Source of the DNA: Candidatus Eisenbergiella intestinipullorum | Lineage (GTDB): Bacteria; Bacillota; Clostridia; Lachnospirales; Lachnospiraceae | Length of the DNA: 64,000 bases | Direction: 5' to 3' | NCBI GenBank assembly: GCA_019119815.1 | Contig: DWWH01000033.1 | Location: forward strand, 33,157 to 97,156 | Part shown: one piece after another, positions 27,571 to 35,660 of the stretch | How the letters are laid out: the number at the start of each line of letters is the position of its first letter | How positions within the stretch are numbered: the stretch's first letter is position 1 | Translations under genes and position numbers: made by a program | Notes under the pieces: generated by a model | Told to the model about the DNA's origin: nothing | Databases searched by the model: none | What the model saw: only the letters and a program-made list of their open reading frames with translations

Positions 27571-28573
27571 AATCGTCCAGCTCCTCCACCGTCAATTTTC
27601 TGTCCTTCAGATATTGGATCATCTTCTCCGCCGTCTGAGCGTCCTCCGGAAGCTGGAGGATCATCTGACCTCTGGCGATGCCTCCCACGTCCTGGGTGTC
27701 CGCCAGCAGGATGTTTACGGAAGCCCTGCACTCCAGGACCATGTTGGCGATCACCGGTTCAAAGGAAGAATTTTCCGTAAAGACAATACGGATGCAGCGC
27801 TTGCTGGTCATGATGGGCGTCTTTTTTTCTCCCTGGAAGACCAGCCGTCTGGCCGCCTTCGACTTCGGGGAGGCAAAAACCTCTTCCACCGTTCCCGTCT
27901 CCACCAGGCTTCCGCTGTCGATAATGGCCACGTGGCTGCATATCTCCTGCACCACGCTCATCTCATGGGTGATGATCACAATGGTGATTCCGTATTCCTT
28001 ATTGATCCTGGAAAGCAGCTCCAGAATGGAGCGGGTAGTCCTGGGATCCAGAGCGCTGGTCGCCTCGTCGCACAGAAGGATCCTGGGATTCATGGCCAGC
28101 GCCCGGGCAATGGCCACCCGCTGCTTCTGCCCCCCGGAGAGCTGCGCCGGATAGGCATCCGCCTTTTCCTCCAGCTCTACGATCTTCAGAAGCTCTCTTG
28201 CCTTCTGTCTGGCAGCCTTTTTCTTCTCGCCGAGGATCTCCAGCGAGAAGCATACATTGTCCAGCACCGTCCGCTGCATCAGCAGATTAAAATGCTGGAA
28301 GATCATCGCCACGCTGTTTCTGACCTTCCTAAGTTCCCTGTCGCTGCATCCCGCCAAATCCACGCCGTCGATCAGCACGGTCCCTTCCGTAGGCTTTTCC
28401 AGGAAGTTCAGGCACCGCACCAGCGTGCTCTTTCCTGCTCCTGACATGCCGATGATGCCGTAAATATCTCCTTTTCCAATGTCCAGGCTGATCTTTTTCA
28501 GAGCTTCTACTTCTCCGTCCTTCGTCCGGAAGGTCTTGGATACCTCCCGGATCTGAATGATAGGCGTTTCCAT
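27560..28573 (-). CDS. metN: Methionine ABC transporter ATPase
   Basis: 337 residues. Walker A GMSGAGKST at 42-50, signature LSGGQKQRVAIARAL and Walker B ILLCDEATSALD. The C-terminal ~90 residues (VRIVFTENSSFEPVIANMV ...) form the NIL regulatory domain that binds methionine and inhibits transport. The start at 28573 (METPIIQIREVSKTF) has GGGGAG ten bases upstream; longer in-frame starts lack family sequence. Order on the strand is cysK, metN, metI, metQ, rrf2. Confidence 0.96.
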   Translation of the reverse strand: METPIIQIREVSKTFRTKDGEVEALKKISLDIGKGDIYGIIGMSGAGKSTLVRCLNFLEKPTEGTVLIDGVDLAGCSDRELRKVRNSVAMIFQHFNLLMQRTVLDNVCFSLEILGEKKKAARQKARELLKIVELEEKADAYPAQLSGGQKQRVAIARALAMNPRILLCDEATSALDPRTTRSILELLSRINKEYGITIVIITHEMSVVQEICSHVAIIDSGSLVETGTVEEVFASPKSKAARRLVFQGEKKTPIMTSKRCIRIVFTENSSFEPVIANMVLECRASVNILLADTQDVGGIARGQMILQLPEDAQTAEKMIQYLKDRKLTVEELDDYVE

Positions 28574-28684
28574 TTCGATCCGCTCCCCTCGCTTTTGTTT
28601 CCTGCGCTCCGTCATGTGCGTTCCATACGGACATTTCCCGCTGCATACGTTCGCCGCGCGCGTTCGTTTACTCAGATTGAACCA

Positions 28685-28714
28685 ATCATAACACACCACG
28701 GGCGCCTCTGTAAA
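28685..28714 (-). promoter_or_regulatory. Promoter for metN-metI-metQ
   Basis: Minus-strand TTTACA (28714-28709), 18-base spacer, TATGAT (28690-28685), ~110 bases before metN. The leader shows no S-box or T-box layout that I can recognise. Confidence 0.5.
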
Positions 28715-28834
28715 TAGGGTTTTCCTCCCGTATCCCGGACATCCCGGGGCCAATGTTCCTGTTCACCGGCAGGCCAGCGAACAGGAACCCGGTCCGTCAT
28801 TCCGGATCTCCTGCACGCTTTTCGAAAGGGGGGC

Positions 28835-29785
28835 TCACATATCGGAAGGCTCACCGGCATACAGCGGTGTGGACAGATAACGGTCCCCGGAATCCGGAAG
28901 CAGGACTACGATCTGCTTTCCTCTGTTCTCCGGCCGCCCGGAAAGAAGCCCGGCCGCAAAAAGGGCGGCTCCCGAGGAAATGCCCGTCAGGATCCCTTCC
29001 TGCGCCGCAAGCCTGCGGCTTGCCGCGTAAGCCTCTTCCTCCTTCACCGCGATCACCTCATCGTAGATCCCGGCATCCAGCACGGAAGGGATGAAGCCCG
29101 CACCGATCCCCTGCAGTCCGTGCGGCCCCGCCTTTCCTCCGGAAAGGACCGCGGAGGCGGCAGGTTCCACTGCGACCACCCGGACGGAGGGCTTGCGTTC
29201 CTTCAGATATTTTCCCACGCCGGTAATGGTTCCTCCGGAGCCCACCCCCGCCACAAAAATATCCACCGCTCCGTCCGTGTCCTCCCAGATCTCCGGTCCG
29301 GTGGTCAGATAATGAGCCTTCGCATTGGACAGATTGTCGAACTGTCCCGGCAGGAAGGCTCCGGGAAGCTGCTCCTGAAGCTCCTTCGCCTTTGCGATCG
29401 CTCCCGCCATACCTTCCTTTCCCGGCGTCAGGACGATCCTGGCCCCATAGGCCGCAAGCAGCTTCCTGCGCTCTGCGCTCATGGTATCCGGCATGGTCAG
29501 GATCACCCGGTAGCCTCTTGCGGCAGCGATCGCAGCCAGACCGATCCCCGTATTGCCGCTGGTGGGTTCGATGACCACAGCGCCGGGCGCCAGTCTTCCG
29601 TCCTTTTCCGCATCCAGGATCATCTGCAGCGCCGCCCGGTCCTTCACGCTTCCGGTGGGATTCAGGTACTCCAGCTTCGCCAGAAGCGTCACCTTCTCCG
29701 CTCCCGCCATTTTTCCATAGTTATTCAGCGCCATCAGAGGCGTCCTTCCGACCAGTTCCGTTATATCATTCCGAATATCAGCCAT
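28835..29785 (-). CDS. cysK: Cysteine synthase (O-acetylserine sulfhydrylase)
   Basis: 316 residues. [13 protein letters not shown], the PLP lysine Lys48 in [11 protein letters not shown], the phosphate/substrate loop [12 protein letters not shown] at ~73-84 and [17 protein letters not shown] are all conserved. It makes cysteine from O-acetylserine and sulfide. ATG 29785 has GGAGG five bases upstream; an in-frame ATG four codons earlier overlaps that ribosome site and is less likely. It lies immediately upstream of the methionine uptake genes and the Rrf2 regulator; CysK is also a known partner of the Rrf2 protein CymR in Bacillus. Confidence 0.96.
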   Translation of the reverse strand: MADIRNDITELVGRTPLMALNNYGKMAGAEKVTLLAKLEYLNPTGSVKDRAALQMILDAEKDGRLAPGAVVIEPTSGNTGIGLAAIAAARGYRVILTMPDTMSAERRKLLAAYGARIVLTPGKEGMAGAIAKAKELQEQLPGAFLPGQFDNLSNAKAHYLTTGPEIWEDTDGAVDIFVAGVGSGGTITGVGKYLKERKPSVRVVAVEPAASAVLSGGKAGPHGLQGIGAGFIPSVLDAGIYDEVIAVKEEEAYAASRRLAAQEGILTGISSGAALFAAGLLSGRPENRGKQIVVLLPDSGDRYLSTPLYAGEPSDM

Positions 29786-29835
29786 CGCATCCTCCATTTC
29801 CCGTCGGCCGGGCCGAAAGGCTCCGGCAAGTCATA

Positions 29836-29871
29836 ATCCCGCAGCGCTGTCCGAAGACAGGGCTGCGGGAT
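29836..29871 (-). terminator. Hairpin between GH20 and cysK
   Basis: ATCCCGCAGC and GCTGCGGGAT form a 10-bp stem downstream of the GH20 stop on the minus strand. No proper T run follows, so it is a weak terminator or an mRNA-stabilising hairpin. Confidence 0.45.
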
Positions 29872-29917
29872 CCTTTCTGTTCCTAACATACTTTCAAAAA
29901 ACGTTCTGCTGTTTTCT

Positions 29918-31936
29918 TTAAACCGGAGAAGCAGATATGATCGTTTTCCAGGTGTTGCAGGCGCACAGGGTATGCTCCTCTCCTTCTTTTACCGGCCGGA
30001 AGGGCAGTCTCTCTTCCTCCAGCTCCGGGAGGCGGTCCGTCTCTTTGTTCAGGAAAGCCTCCACCCTCTTTCCGGCGCTTTCCAGACGGGCCAGGAGTCC
30101 GCCGATGCGGATATCCAGCACCTCAAAGCCGAAGATGCGGCTTTCTTCCTGCCAGAGAGCTTCTCTTTCGCTGCGGTAGGCGCGGATCTTTTCCATGGCA
30201 AGAGGAATCTCCTCCCTCACAAGCCTCCGCAGGGCGGCCCGGTCCTTTCTAGCGTAGGCGTCATGCAGCTTTTTCCCCAGCGGCCCCTTTACGGAAAGGG
30301 CGTCTGCCAGGCGGACATAGAGGGAAAGCACTCTGCAGGCATAATCTCTGCTTTCACCGCACAGCGGGCGTACGCGGCCCTCCGTTTCGTTTCCGCTTCC
30401 TGTTTCCGAAGCCTTTTCGGAGATTTTTCTCAGCTCCTGCAGGAGCTCCTCCCGAAGGCCTTCATAATAGGCCTTTACGTTCCAGTCCCCGATCTGTCCG
30501 TCGAACAGTCCCAGCAGGGCATCCTGATAGAGCAGATACTTGGAAGGATTGTCATAAAAGGCGCTGCCCTGCGGCCGGTCGAATTCTCCCAGCAGTTCAA
30601 AAGCCCGCCAGGATGCACCGGTCAGAAATTCAAACTGCTCCCGCAGCGTTTCCTCAGATACCTCCTGTGCAAAACCGTGCTCCGCAAAGCGGACAATGGA
30701 GGTAAGGCCGGCGCCCATGGGCGTCTCCGCACCATCGTCCTGCCACATGGTGCAGACCGCTTCCCGGATCCCCGTCTTTTTCACCGCGCGCATGGCCGGC
30801 TCCGTGGTGTCCCGCGCTCCCTTCAGATTGGGAGATACGCCGTTCCAGACCCAGCCGCCGCCCGCAAAGATCACCTGATCGGAAAGCTGACTGTGCATGC
30901 GCAGATACTGCCTGTAAAAATTTTCATCCGTATGGTAATAATCCCAATATACCAGAGCCACATCCGCCGGAGGCTTTACCGCGCCGGAAAGGTCCATATC
31001 CAGCGCAAGGTCGTAATATTCATTGTCCCTGGAATTCATCCGCAGGTACATGTCGCTCCAGATCATGGGCTTCAGTCCCAGCCGGCGGCAGATCTGCGCC
31101 ACCCGTTCCAGATGAGCCGCCATAATCTCCGTCTTGGGATGATACCCGTTCTTATGCAGATATTTCCCCAGCCCCAGAGACCAGGCCTCGTCCATGCCCA
31201 GATGCACTCTCTTTGACAGGAAGGGCTCCGTCGCTCTGCGGATGCAGGCCTCGATAAATCGGTAGACCTCCTCGTCTCCCACCATCAGGATGTCGTCCGT
31301 ATCCCGCATGCCGCTCATGGCCTCCCAGCGCAGTGCGTTTTTCAGATGGGCCAGCGCCTGGATGCAGGGGATCATCTCAATGCCGAAGCTGTCCGCATAT
31401 ACGGCCAGCTCTCTCAGCTCTTCGCTGCTGTAGCGTCCCCTCCATGCTCCGAAATAAGGATACTCCTTCACTTCATAGGTGTCTTCCGTATACAGCATCA
31501 GTGTGTTCATGCCCAGAGACGCCTCAAATCGGATATACCACTTGATCCGCTCCACCGAGAGCACGCTGTTTCTGGAGCAGTCCAGCATGACGCCGTTTCT
31601 GTCCAGGAATACCTGCTCCTGCGTTCGGAAGCTCTCCCGGCAGCCTCTTTTTTCCAGCTCTCTGACCAGCCGCATCAGCGCGCGGAAGCAGAATGCCTTG
31701 CCGCAGGCCGTAAGAACAGCACTGCCGCCCTCTTCCCCTTTCCCGTCCGTTTCCTCTGCCGTATAGACAACGGAAACCTCTCTCTCCTCCGACAGAAGGA
31801 TCGTGATGTCCACCACCGGCTCCCCTTTTCCGGCGCCCGCATCCCCATCCGGCACGATCGCGTATCCTCTCTCCTCAAGCAGCTCTTCTGCCGCCTTCTC
31901 ATATCCTTCCGGTATGTTTCTCAGTCTGAAAATCAT
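29918..31936 (-). CDS. Glycoside hydrolase family 20 beta-N-acetylhexosaminidase-like
   Basis: 672 residues, no signal peptide. An N-terminal alpha/beta domain (~1-110) leads to a TIM barrel starting FLDRNGVMLDCSRNSVLSVERIKWYI. RVHLGMDEAWSLGLG (~240-254) holds the Asp-Glu catalytic pair of GH20, where the substrate acetamido group is used as nucleophile. The C-terminal ~200 residues are a helical domain. This subgroup is intracellular and probably acts on short GlcNAc/GalNAc-containing oligosaccharides. The gene follows the DUF1934 gene by ~30 bases. Confidence 0.88.
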   Translation of the reverse strand: MIFRLRNIPEGYEKAAEELLEERGYAIVPDGDAGAGKGEPVVDITILLSEEREVSVVYTAEETDGKGEEGGSAVLTACGKAFCFRALMRLVRELEKRGCRESFRTQEQVFLDRNGVMLDCSRNSVLSVERIKWYIRFEASLGMNTLMLYTEDTYEVKEYPYFGAWRGRYSSEELRELAVYADSFGIEMIPCIQALAHLKNALRWEAMSGMRDTDDILMVGDEEVYRFIEACIRRATEPFLSKRVHLGMDEAWSLGLGKYLHKNGYHPKTEIMAAHLERVAQICRRLGLKPMIWSDMYLRMNSRDNEYYDLALDMDLSGAVKPPADVALVYWDYYHTDENFYRQYLRMHSQLSDQVIFAGGGWVWNGVSPNLKGARDTTEPAMRAVKKTGIREAVCTMWQDDGAETPMGAGLTSIVRFAEHGFAQEVSEETLREQFEFLTGASWRAFELLGEFDRPQGSAFYDNPSKYLLYQDALLGLFDGQIGDWNVKAYYEGLREELLQELRKISEKASETGSGNETEGRVRPLCGESRDYACRVLSLYVRLADALSVKGPLGKKLHDAYARKDRAALRRLVREEIPLAMEKIRAYRSEREALWQEESRIFGFEVLDIRIGGLLARLESAGKRVEAFLNKETDRLPELEEERLPFRPVKEGEEHTLCACNTWKTIISASPV

Positions 31937-31966
31937 GTCATGATTCCCCCATTCGTATGTTTTTTC

Positions 31967-32491
31967 CTACATTCTCATCCGGGAGTCCGGCTCTTTTATC
32001 TCCTGCGCCTTCTTTTCGGGAAAAATGTTCTTTTCCGAAAGCTTCAGCCGCGCGTCCGGAGTCATCTTCCCGGCAGGCTGGACGCGGATCTCGATGTGAC
32101 AGTCCGCCAGATATTCGTAATTTACCTCCAGCGCATATTCCACCTGCAGGCGGATCTCCTCATCGCCCTCCGTGAATTTCACCCTGCGGGTGTCCATGCC
32201 GATCAGCAGGCTTCCGTAGGGTGTGAGGTAGTTGGTGATGTTCTTTTTGCATTCCTCGAATGCCATGTAAACGTTCACCATGCCCCGCTTCATCAGGTTC
32301 ATTTCCCGTTCCCTGAACTTGATCACGTTTCTGACGGGTTCTTCAAACCCTTCCATCACTTCGTCATAAATGATATAGTGGGTGCCGTTTTTTCGGTAAT
32401 ACTGCCCCCACTGCACCGTCTCGATCTCTTCGCTGTCCGGGCCCTGATCAAACTGAAGCCCGCGTATGGTAAGCATTACTTCTTTTGTCAT
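31967..32491 (-). CDS. DUF1934 (calycin-like) protein
   Basis: 174 residues from ATG 32491. It is an antiparallel beta-rich sequence (KEVMLTIRGLQF ..., GTHYIIYDEVMEG, TNYLTPYGSLLIGMDTRRVKF, EIRLQVEYALEVNYEYLADCHIEIRV) typical of DUF1934/YwiB beta-barrels. Function is unknown. The ribosome site is weak (AAAGG close to the ATG). An in-frame ATG 24 codons upstream has no better site. It follows murI. Confidence 0.8.
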   Translation of the reverse strand: MTKEVMLTIRGLQFDQGPDSEEIETVQWGQYYRKNGTHYIIYDEVMEGFEEPVRNVIKFREREMNLMKRGMVNVYMAFEECKKNITNYLTPYGSLLIGMDTRRVKFTEGDEEIRLQVEYALEVNYEYLADCHIEIRVQPAGKMTPDARLKLSEKNIFPEKKAQEIKEPDSRMRM

Positions 32492-32584
32492 TGCCTTTCT
32501 CTCACAATCTGCCGCTTTTACGGCTTCCTCCCTACAACGCTCTGATCCCCGTAGAGCTGCCAAACAGCAGCGCGCTCCGCCCTT

Positions 32585-33415
32585 TCAATATTCCTCGATC
32601 GGTATGGTCTTTGCCGAAAGAATGCCGTATTTGATGATGGAATTCGCAAAGCGCTTGAATTTTTCAGCGGCGTCGCTCACATAGAAACGATAGCGGTTCT
32701 CTCCCAGCGGAGGCGGATCGGGACTCAGAAGCCCGTGCCGGTCAAGCAGCGCCTTCAGCTCCACTGCCGTCTCATAGGCGGGATTGACCAGCGTTACATC
32801 GTCTCCCATGATCCTGCCCACCGTCCTGCGGATCAGGGGATAGTGGGTACAGCCCAGGATCAGCGTATCGATCCCGATGTCGATCAGCTCCGCCAGATAG
32901 CGGGAAGCGATCTCATCCGTCACCGGGTCCTCCCACAGTCCTTCCTCCACCAGGGGAACGAACAGAGGACAGGCTTTTCCCGTCACCTGCACATCAGGAT
33001 CGATCTGATGGATGTAGCTGGAATAAATGCCGCTTCCGATGGTCCCTTCCGTGCCGATCACACCCACTCTGCCGTTTTTCGTGGTTTCCGCGGCCACCTT
33101 GGCGCCTGGCTTCACCACGCCGATGATGGGAATGTCGATTTCCTTTTCCAGCGCATCCATGGCATAGGCGCTGGCCGTATTGCAGGCCACCACGATCGCC
33201 TTCACCTGCTGTGTCTGCAGGAATCGCACGATCTGTTCGGAGAAGCGGGTCACCGTTTCTCTGGATTTGCTCCCGTAGGGGACTCTGGCCGTATCCCCGA
33301 AATATACGATCCTTTCATTCGGGATCTGGCGCATGATCTCGCGGACCACGGTGAGCCCGCCCACGCCCGAATCAAAAACCCCGACGGGCCTTTTCCTGCA
33401 TTCCAGTGATTCCAA
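32585..33415 (-). CDS. murI: Glutamate racemase
   Basis: 276 residues. VGVFDSGVGGLTVVREI holds the first catalytic block, VVACNTASAYAM the first catalytic Cys and LILGCTHYPLI the second Cys with its partner His. It supplies D-glutamate for peptidoglycan. The only start fitting the family and ribosome spacing is TTG at 33415 (GGGAGG about nine bases upstream). It overlaps the end of the upstream small membrane protein gene by 44 bases in another frame. Confidence 0.95.
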   Translation of the reverse strand: MESLECRKRPVGVFDSGVGGLTVVREIMRQIPNERIVYFGDTARVPYGSKSRETVTRFSEQIVRFLQTQQVKAIVVACNTASAYAMDALEKEIDIPIIGVVKPGAKVAAETTKNGRVGVIGTEGTIGSGIYSSYIHQIDPDVQVTGKACPLFVPLVEEGLWEDPVTDEIASRYLAELIDIGIDTLILGCTHYPLIRRTVGRIMGDDVTLVNPAYETAVELKALLDRHGLLSPDPPPLGENRYRFYVSDAAEKFKRFANSIIKYGILSAKTIPIEEY

Positions 33416-33737
33416 CGTTATCTTCCTCCCTGTCCTCTTGCATTTCAGAGGACGCTTGATCCTCTGTCCGTTTTTCCTTTTGAAAGCTGAAGACGATCCG
33501 CAGCTCTCCTGCCTGCGCGTTCAGAAGCCTATCATAGTCCTGTCCGCTCATGGCGCTCCCGTCCGCTTTCCGGCAGACGCCGGGAGCGAAGGTGAACTCC
33601 GGATAGATCACGCTCCAGAAGCAGAGCGTCAGAAGCGCCGCCGCTGCGAAGCCTTTCACCTGTTTCCGGCGCTCTGCCGCGCCTCCGTTTTCCGGGATCC
33701 TTCCCGTCTTCCTGCCCTTTTTTCTTCTCTCCTGCAT
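33372..33737 (-). CDS. Small single-pass membrane protein, unknown function
   Basis: 121 residues: a basic N terminus (ERRKKGRKTGR), one membrane helix (~28-46, GFAAAALLTLCFWSVIYPEF), then a ~75-residue polar extracytoplasmic part with a Glu/Gln-rich tail. No family was recognised. The 3' 44 bases overlap the murI start, so its translation probably feeds murI. It lies between the GntR regulator and murI in one minus-strand unit. Confidence 0.65.
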   Translation of the reverse strand: MQERRKKGRKTGRIPENGGAAERRKQVKGFAAAALLTLCFWSVIYPEFTFAPGVCRKADGSAMSGQDYDRLLNAQAGELRIVFSFQKEKRTEDQASSEMQEDREEDNVGITGMQEKARRGF

Positions 33738-33809
33738 GTCCGCCGCCTCCTTTTTCCTTTTTATGGAGAGTATTGACGGCGGAAAAGATTTTATACCGCA
33801 GCGGGCCGG

Positions 33810-34490
33810 TCAGCGGTCCGTCCTCTTTTTCTGCTGGATCTGGGTCAGAATGGACTGTTCCTGATTGTAAATGTGCATCCGGATGGCTCTGGCTCCGGCC
33901 TCCCGGTCTCTGCTGCGGATGCAGCGGTAGATCTCCTCATGCTCTTCGATCAGACGTCCGTGCTGGCTGACATCCTTGATGTATTCCAGGCGGTAGCGAT
34001 ACATCTGCTGGGACAGATTTCCCACCATCTGGACCAGCCTGTCGTTTCCGCTGGCGCGGACGATGATGTCATGGAGCGCTACATCCGCCTGTGCGATCTG
34101 CACCGCATCCTGGGTGCGGGTCACCTGCACAAAGGTATCGCAGGCCTTTCTCAGAGCGCGGATCTCTTCCTCCGTGATCCGCTCGCAGGCCAGCTCCATG
34201 GCCAGAGCGTCCAGTGCCTGTCTCACCTCAAGCACATCCCGAAGCCCCTTTTCCGTGATCTGAGCCACCTCCGCTCCCCGCCGGGGGATCATAGTGACCA
34301 GCCCTTCCAGCTCCAGCATGCGGATCGCCTCCCGGATCGGCGTGCGGCTCACTCCGAGACGATTGGCCAGATGAATCTCCATCAGCCGCTCGCCCGGCTT
34401 CATTTCACCTGTCAGGATGCTCTCGCGCAGCGTGTTGAACACCACATCCCGAAGAGGCAGATATTCATTTGCTTTGTCTTCCGTCTTCAT
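33810..34490 (-). CDS. GntR family regulator, FadR/FCD subfamily
   Basis: 226 residues. An N-terminal winged helix (GERLMEIHLANRLGVSRTPIREAIRMLELEGLV, ~37-69) precedes an all-helical FCD domain with metal-binding residues in ALHDIIVRASGN, IEEHEEIYRCI and RMHIYNQEQSIL. The ligand is probably a small carboxylate or sugar acid; no target gene is obvious. It lies 84 bases downstream of ispE. Confidence 0.93.
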   Translation of the reverse strand: MKTEDKANEYLPLRDVVFNTLRESILTGEMKPGERLMEIHLANRLGVSRTPIREAIRMLELEGLVTMIPRRGAEVAQITEKGLRDVLEVRQALDALAMELACERITEEEIRALRKACDTFVQVTRTQDAVQIAQADVALHDIIVRASGNDRLVQMVGNLSQQMYRYRLEYIKDVSQHGRLIEEHEEIYRCIRSRDREAGARAIRMHIYNQEQSILTQIQQKKRTDR

Positions 34491-34574
34491 CCATCCTCCT
34501 TCGTTTTCCTTCCGGAAACGGCCGTGCCGTCCGGTCCCCCTCCATTTTGTTTTCTCCCATCCCCCGCTGTCCGC

Positions 34575-35468
34575 CTACTGCAAAAGCGCTTCTTCCACAC
34601 AGGTTTCATCCGAAAAAGCGGTCAGACAGGCCTGCTGTGCCATCCCGGTCTGCTGCAGTTCCTCCAGTGCCCGCTCCGCCCGCTCCCTGTCCTCAAACAG
34701 AGCAAAGACCGTGGGTCCGCTTCCGCTCATCAGCGCCCCGGCCGCTCCGTTCTTCATCAGGAAATCCTTGATCTGGGCGATCACCGGATAGCTGGGAACC
34801 GTCACCGTCTCCAGCACGTTGGACAGCCGCTTTATCACACCGGAAAGCTCCCCCTCCCGGATGCTTTCGACCATGCCGTCGATGTCCGGATGTTCCTTCA
34901 CCTCTTCCAGGCGGAGGTTCTGATAGACCCATTTTGTGGACACATGGACCGGAGGCCTGGCCACGATCACAAAACAGGCGGGCGCCGCAGGAAGGGGCGT
35001 CAGTATCTCTCCGATCCCTTCGGAAAGCGCTGTTCCTCCCCCGATACAGTAGGGAACGTCCGCACCGATCTTCACCGCCCGCTCCCGAAGCTGGTCTTCG
35101 GAAAGTCCGAGGCCGAACATCCGGTTCACCGCCACCAGCGTGGCGGCGGCATCCGTGCTTCCTCCCGCCATTCCCGCAGCCACGGGGATCTGCTTTTCCA
35201 GACGGACGAAAAGCCCTTCCCGGATGCCAAATTCCTCTTTCAGAAGGGACGCCGCGCGGAGGATCAGATTGCTTCCATCCGAGGGCAGCTCCTTCATGCT
35301 GCTTTCCATCCGCAGCATATCTTCCTTTCTTTTTTCAAAGGTAAGACGGTCATGCAGCTTCACGGTCTGCATGACCATCTTCACCTCGTGGTAGCCGTCT
35401 TCTCTGCGCCGTACCACGTCCAGTCCCAGATTGATCTTTGCCATCGCCTGCAGCGTCAGTTTATCCAT
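34575..35468 (-). CDS. ispE: 4-diphosphocytidyl-2-C-methyl-D-erythritol kinase
   Basis: 297 residues, GHMP kinase fold. LQAMAKINLGLDVVRRREDGYHE (~6-28) carries the substrate Lys/Asn, IPVAAGMAGGSTDAAATLVAVNRM is the ATP loop and GALMSGSGPTVFALF the C-terminal motif. It phosphorylates CDP-methylerythritol in the non-mevalonate isoprenoid pathway. The start at 35468 has AGGGGC upstream; the longer frame (29 more codons) runs through the promoter and is rejected. Confidence 0.96.
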   Translation of the reverse strand: MDKLTLQAMAKINLGLDVVRRREDGYHEVKMVMQTVKLHDRLTFEKRKEDMLRMESSMKELPSDGSNLILRAASLLKEEFGIREGLFVRLEKQIPVAAGMAGGSTDAAATLVAVNRMFGLGLSEDQLRERAVKIGADVPYCIGGGTALSEGIGEILTPLPAAPACFVIVARPPVHVSTKWVYQNLRLEEVKEHPDIDGMVESIREGELSGVIKRLSNVLETVTVPSYPVIAQIKDFLMKNGAAGALMSGSGPTVFALFEDRERAERALEELQQTGMAQQACLTAFSDETCVEEALLQ

Positions 35469-35519
35469 TTTGCCCCTGTTCCTTCCCCTTTTGTACTTTG
35501 TATACACTGATTGTTTTTG

Positions 35520-35548
35520 ATTATATACAATTCCTTCCGTTCCGTCAA
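35520..35548 (-). promoter_or_regulatory. Promoter for ispE and genes downstream
   Basis: Minus-strand TTGACG (35548-35543), 17-base spacer, TATAAT (35525-35520), ~50 bases before ispE. It is one of the best sigma-A matches in the window. Confidence 0.7.
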
Positions 35549-35577
35549 CGTCCATCTGCGATACGGTCCTTCCTATT

Positions 35578-35660
35578 GTTACAGCTCAGCCTTCGACAGA
35601 GCCGTAACGGCATCCGACCCTTCCAAGCGCTTCGCGCCAGGCCGGATGCTTCAGGCCAGA
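35578..35660. repeat. Dispersed palindromic element, truncated copy
   Basis: Matches the left ~80 bp of the 11677 element with only a handful of differences: GTTACAGCTCAG terminus, then the GGCATCCG(G/A)CC...GGCCGGATGC hairpin. It breaks off inside the DUF3794/LysM gene, whose last codons and TGA (35651-35653) lie in the repeat. Confidence 0.85.

Noticed and set aside
28574..28830. S-box or T-box riboswitch before metN or cysK
   Set aside because: No conserved stem arrangement or specifier/antiterminator layout could be recognised in the short leaders.
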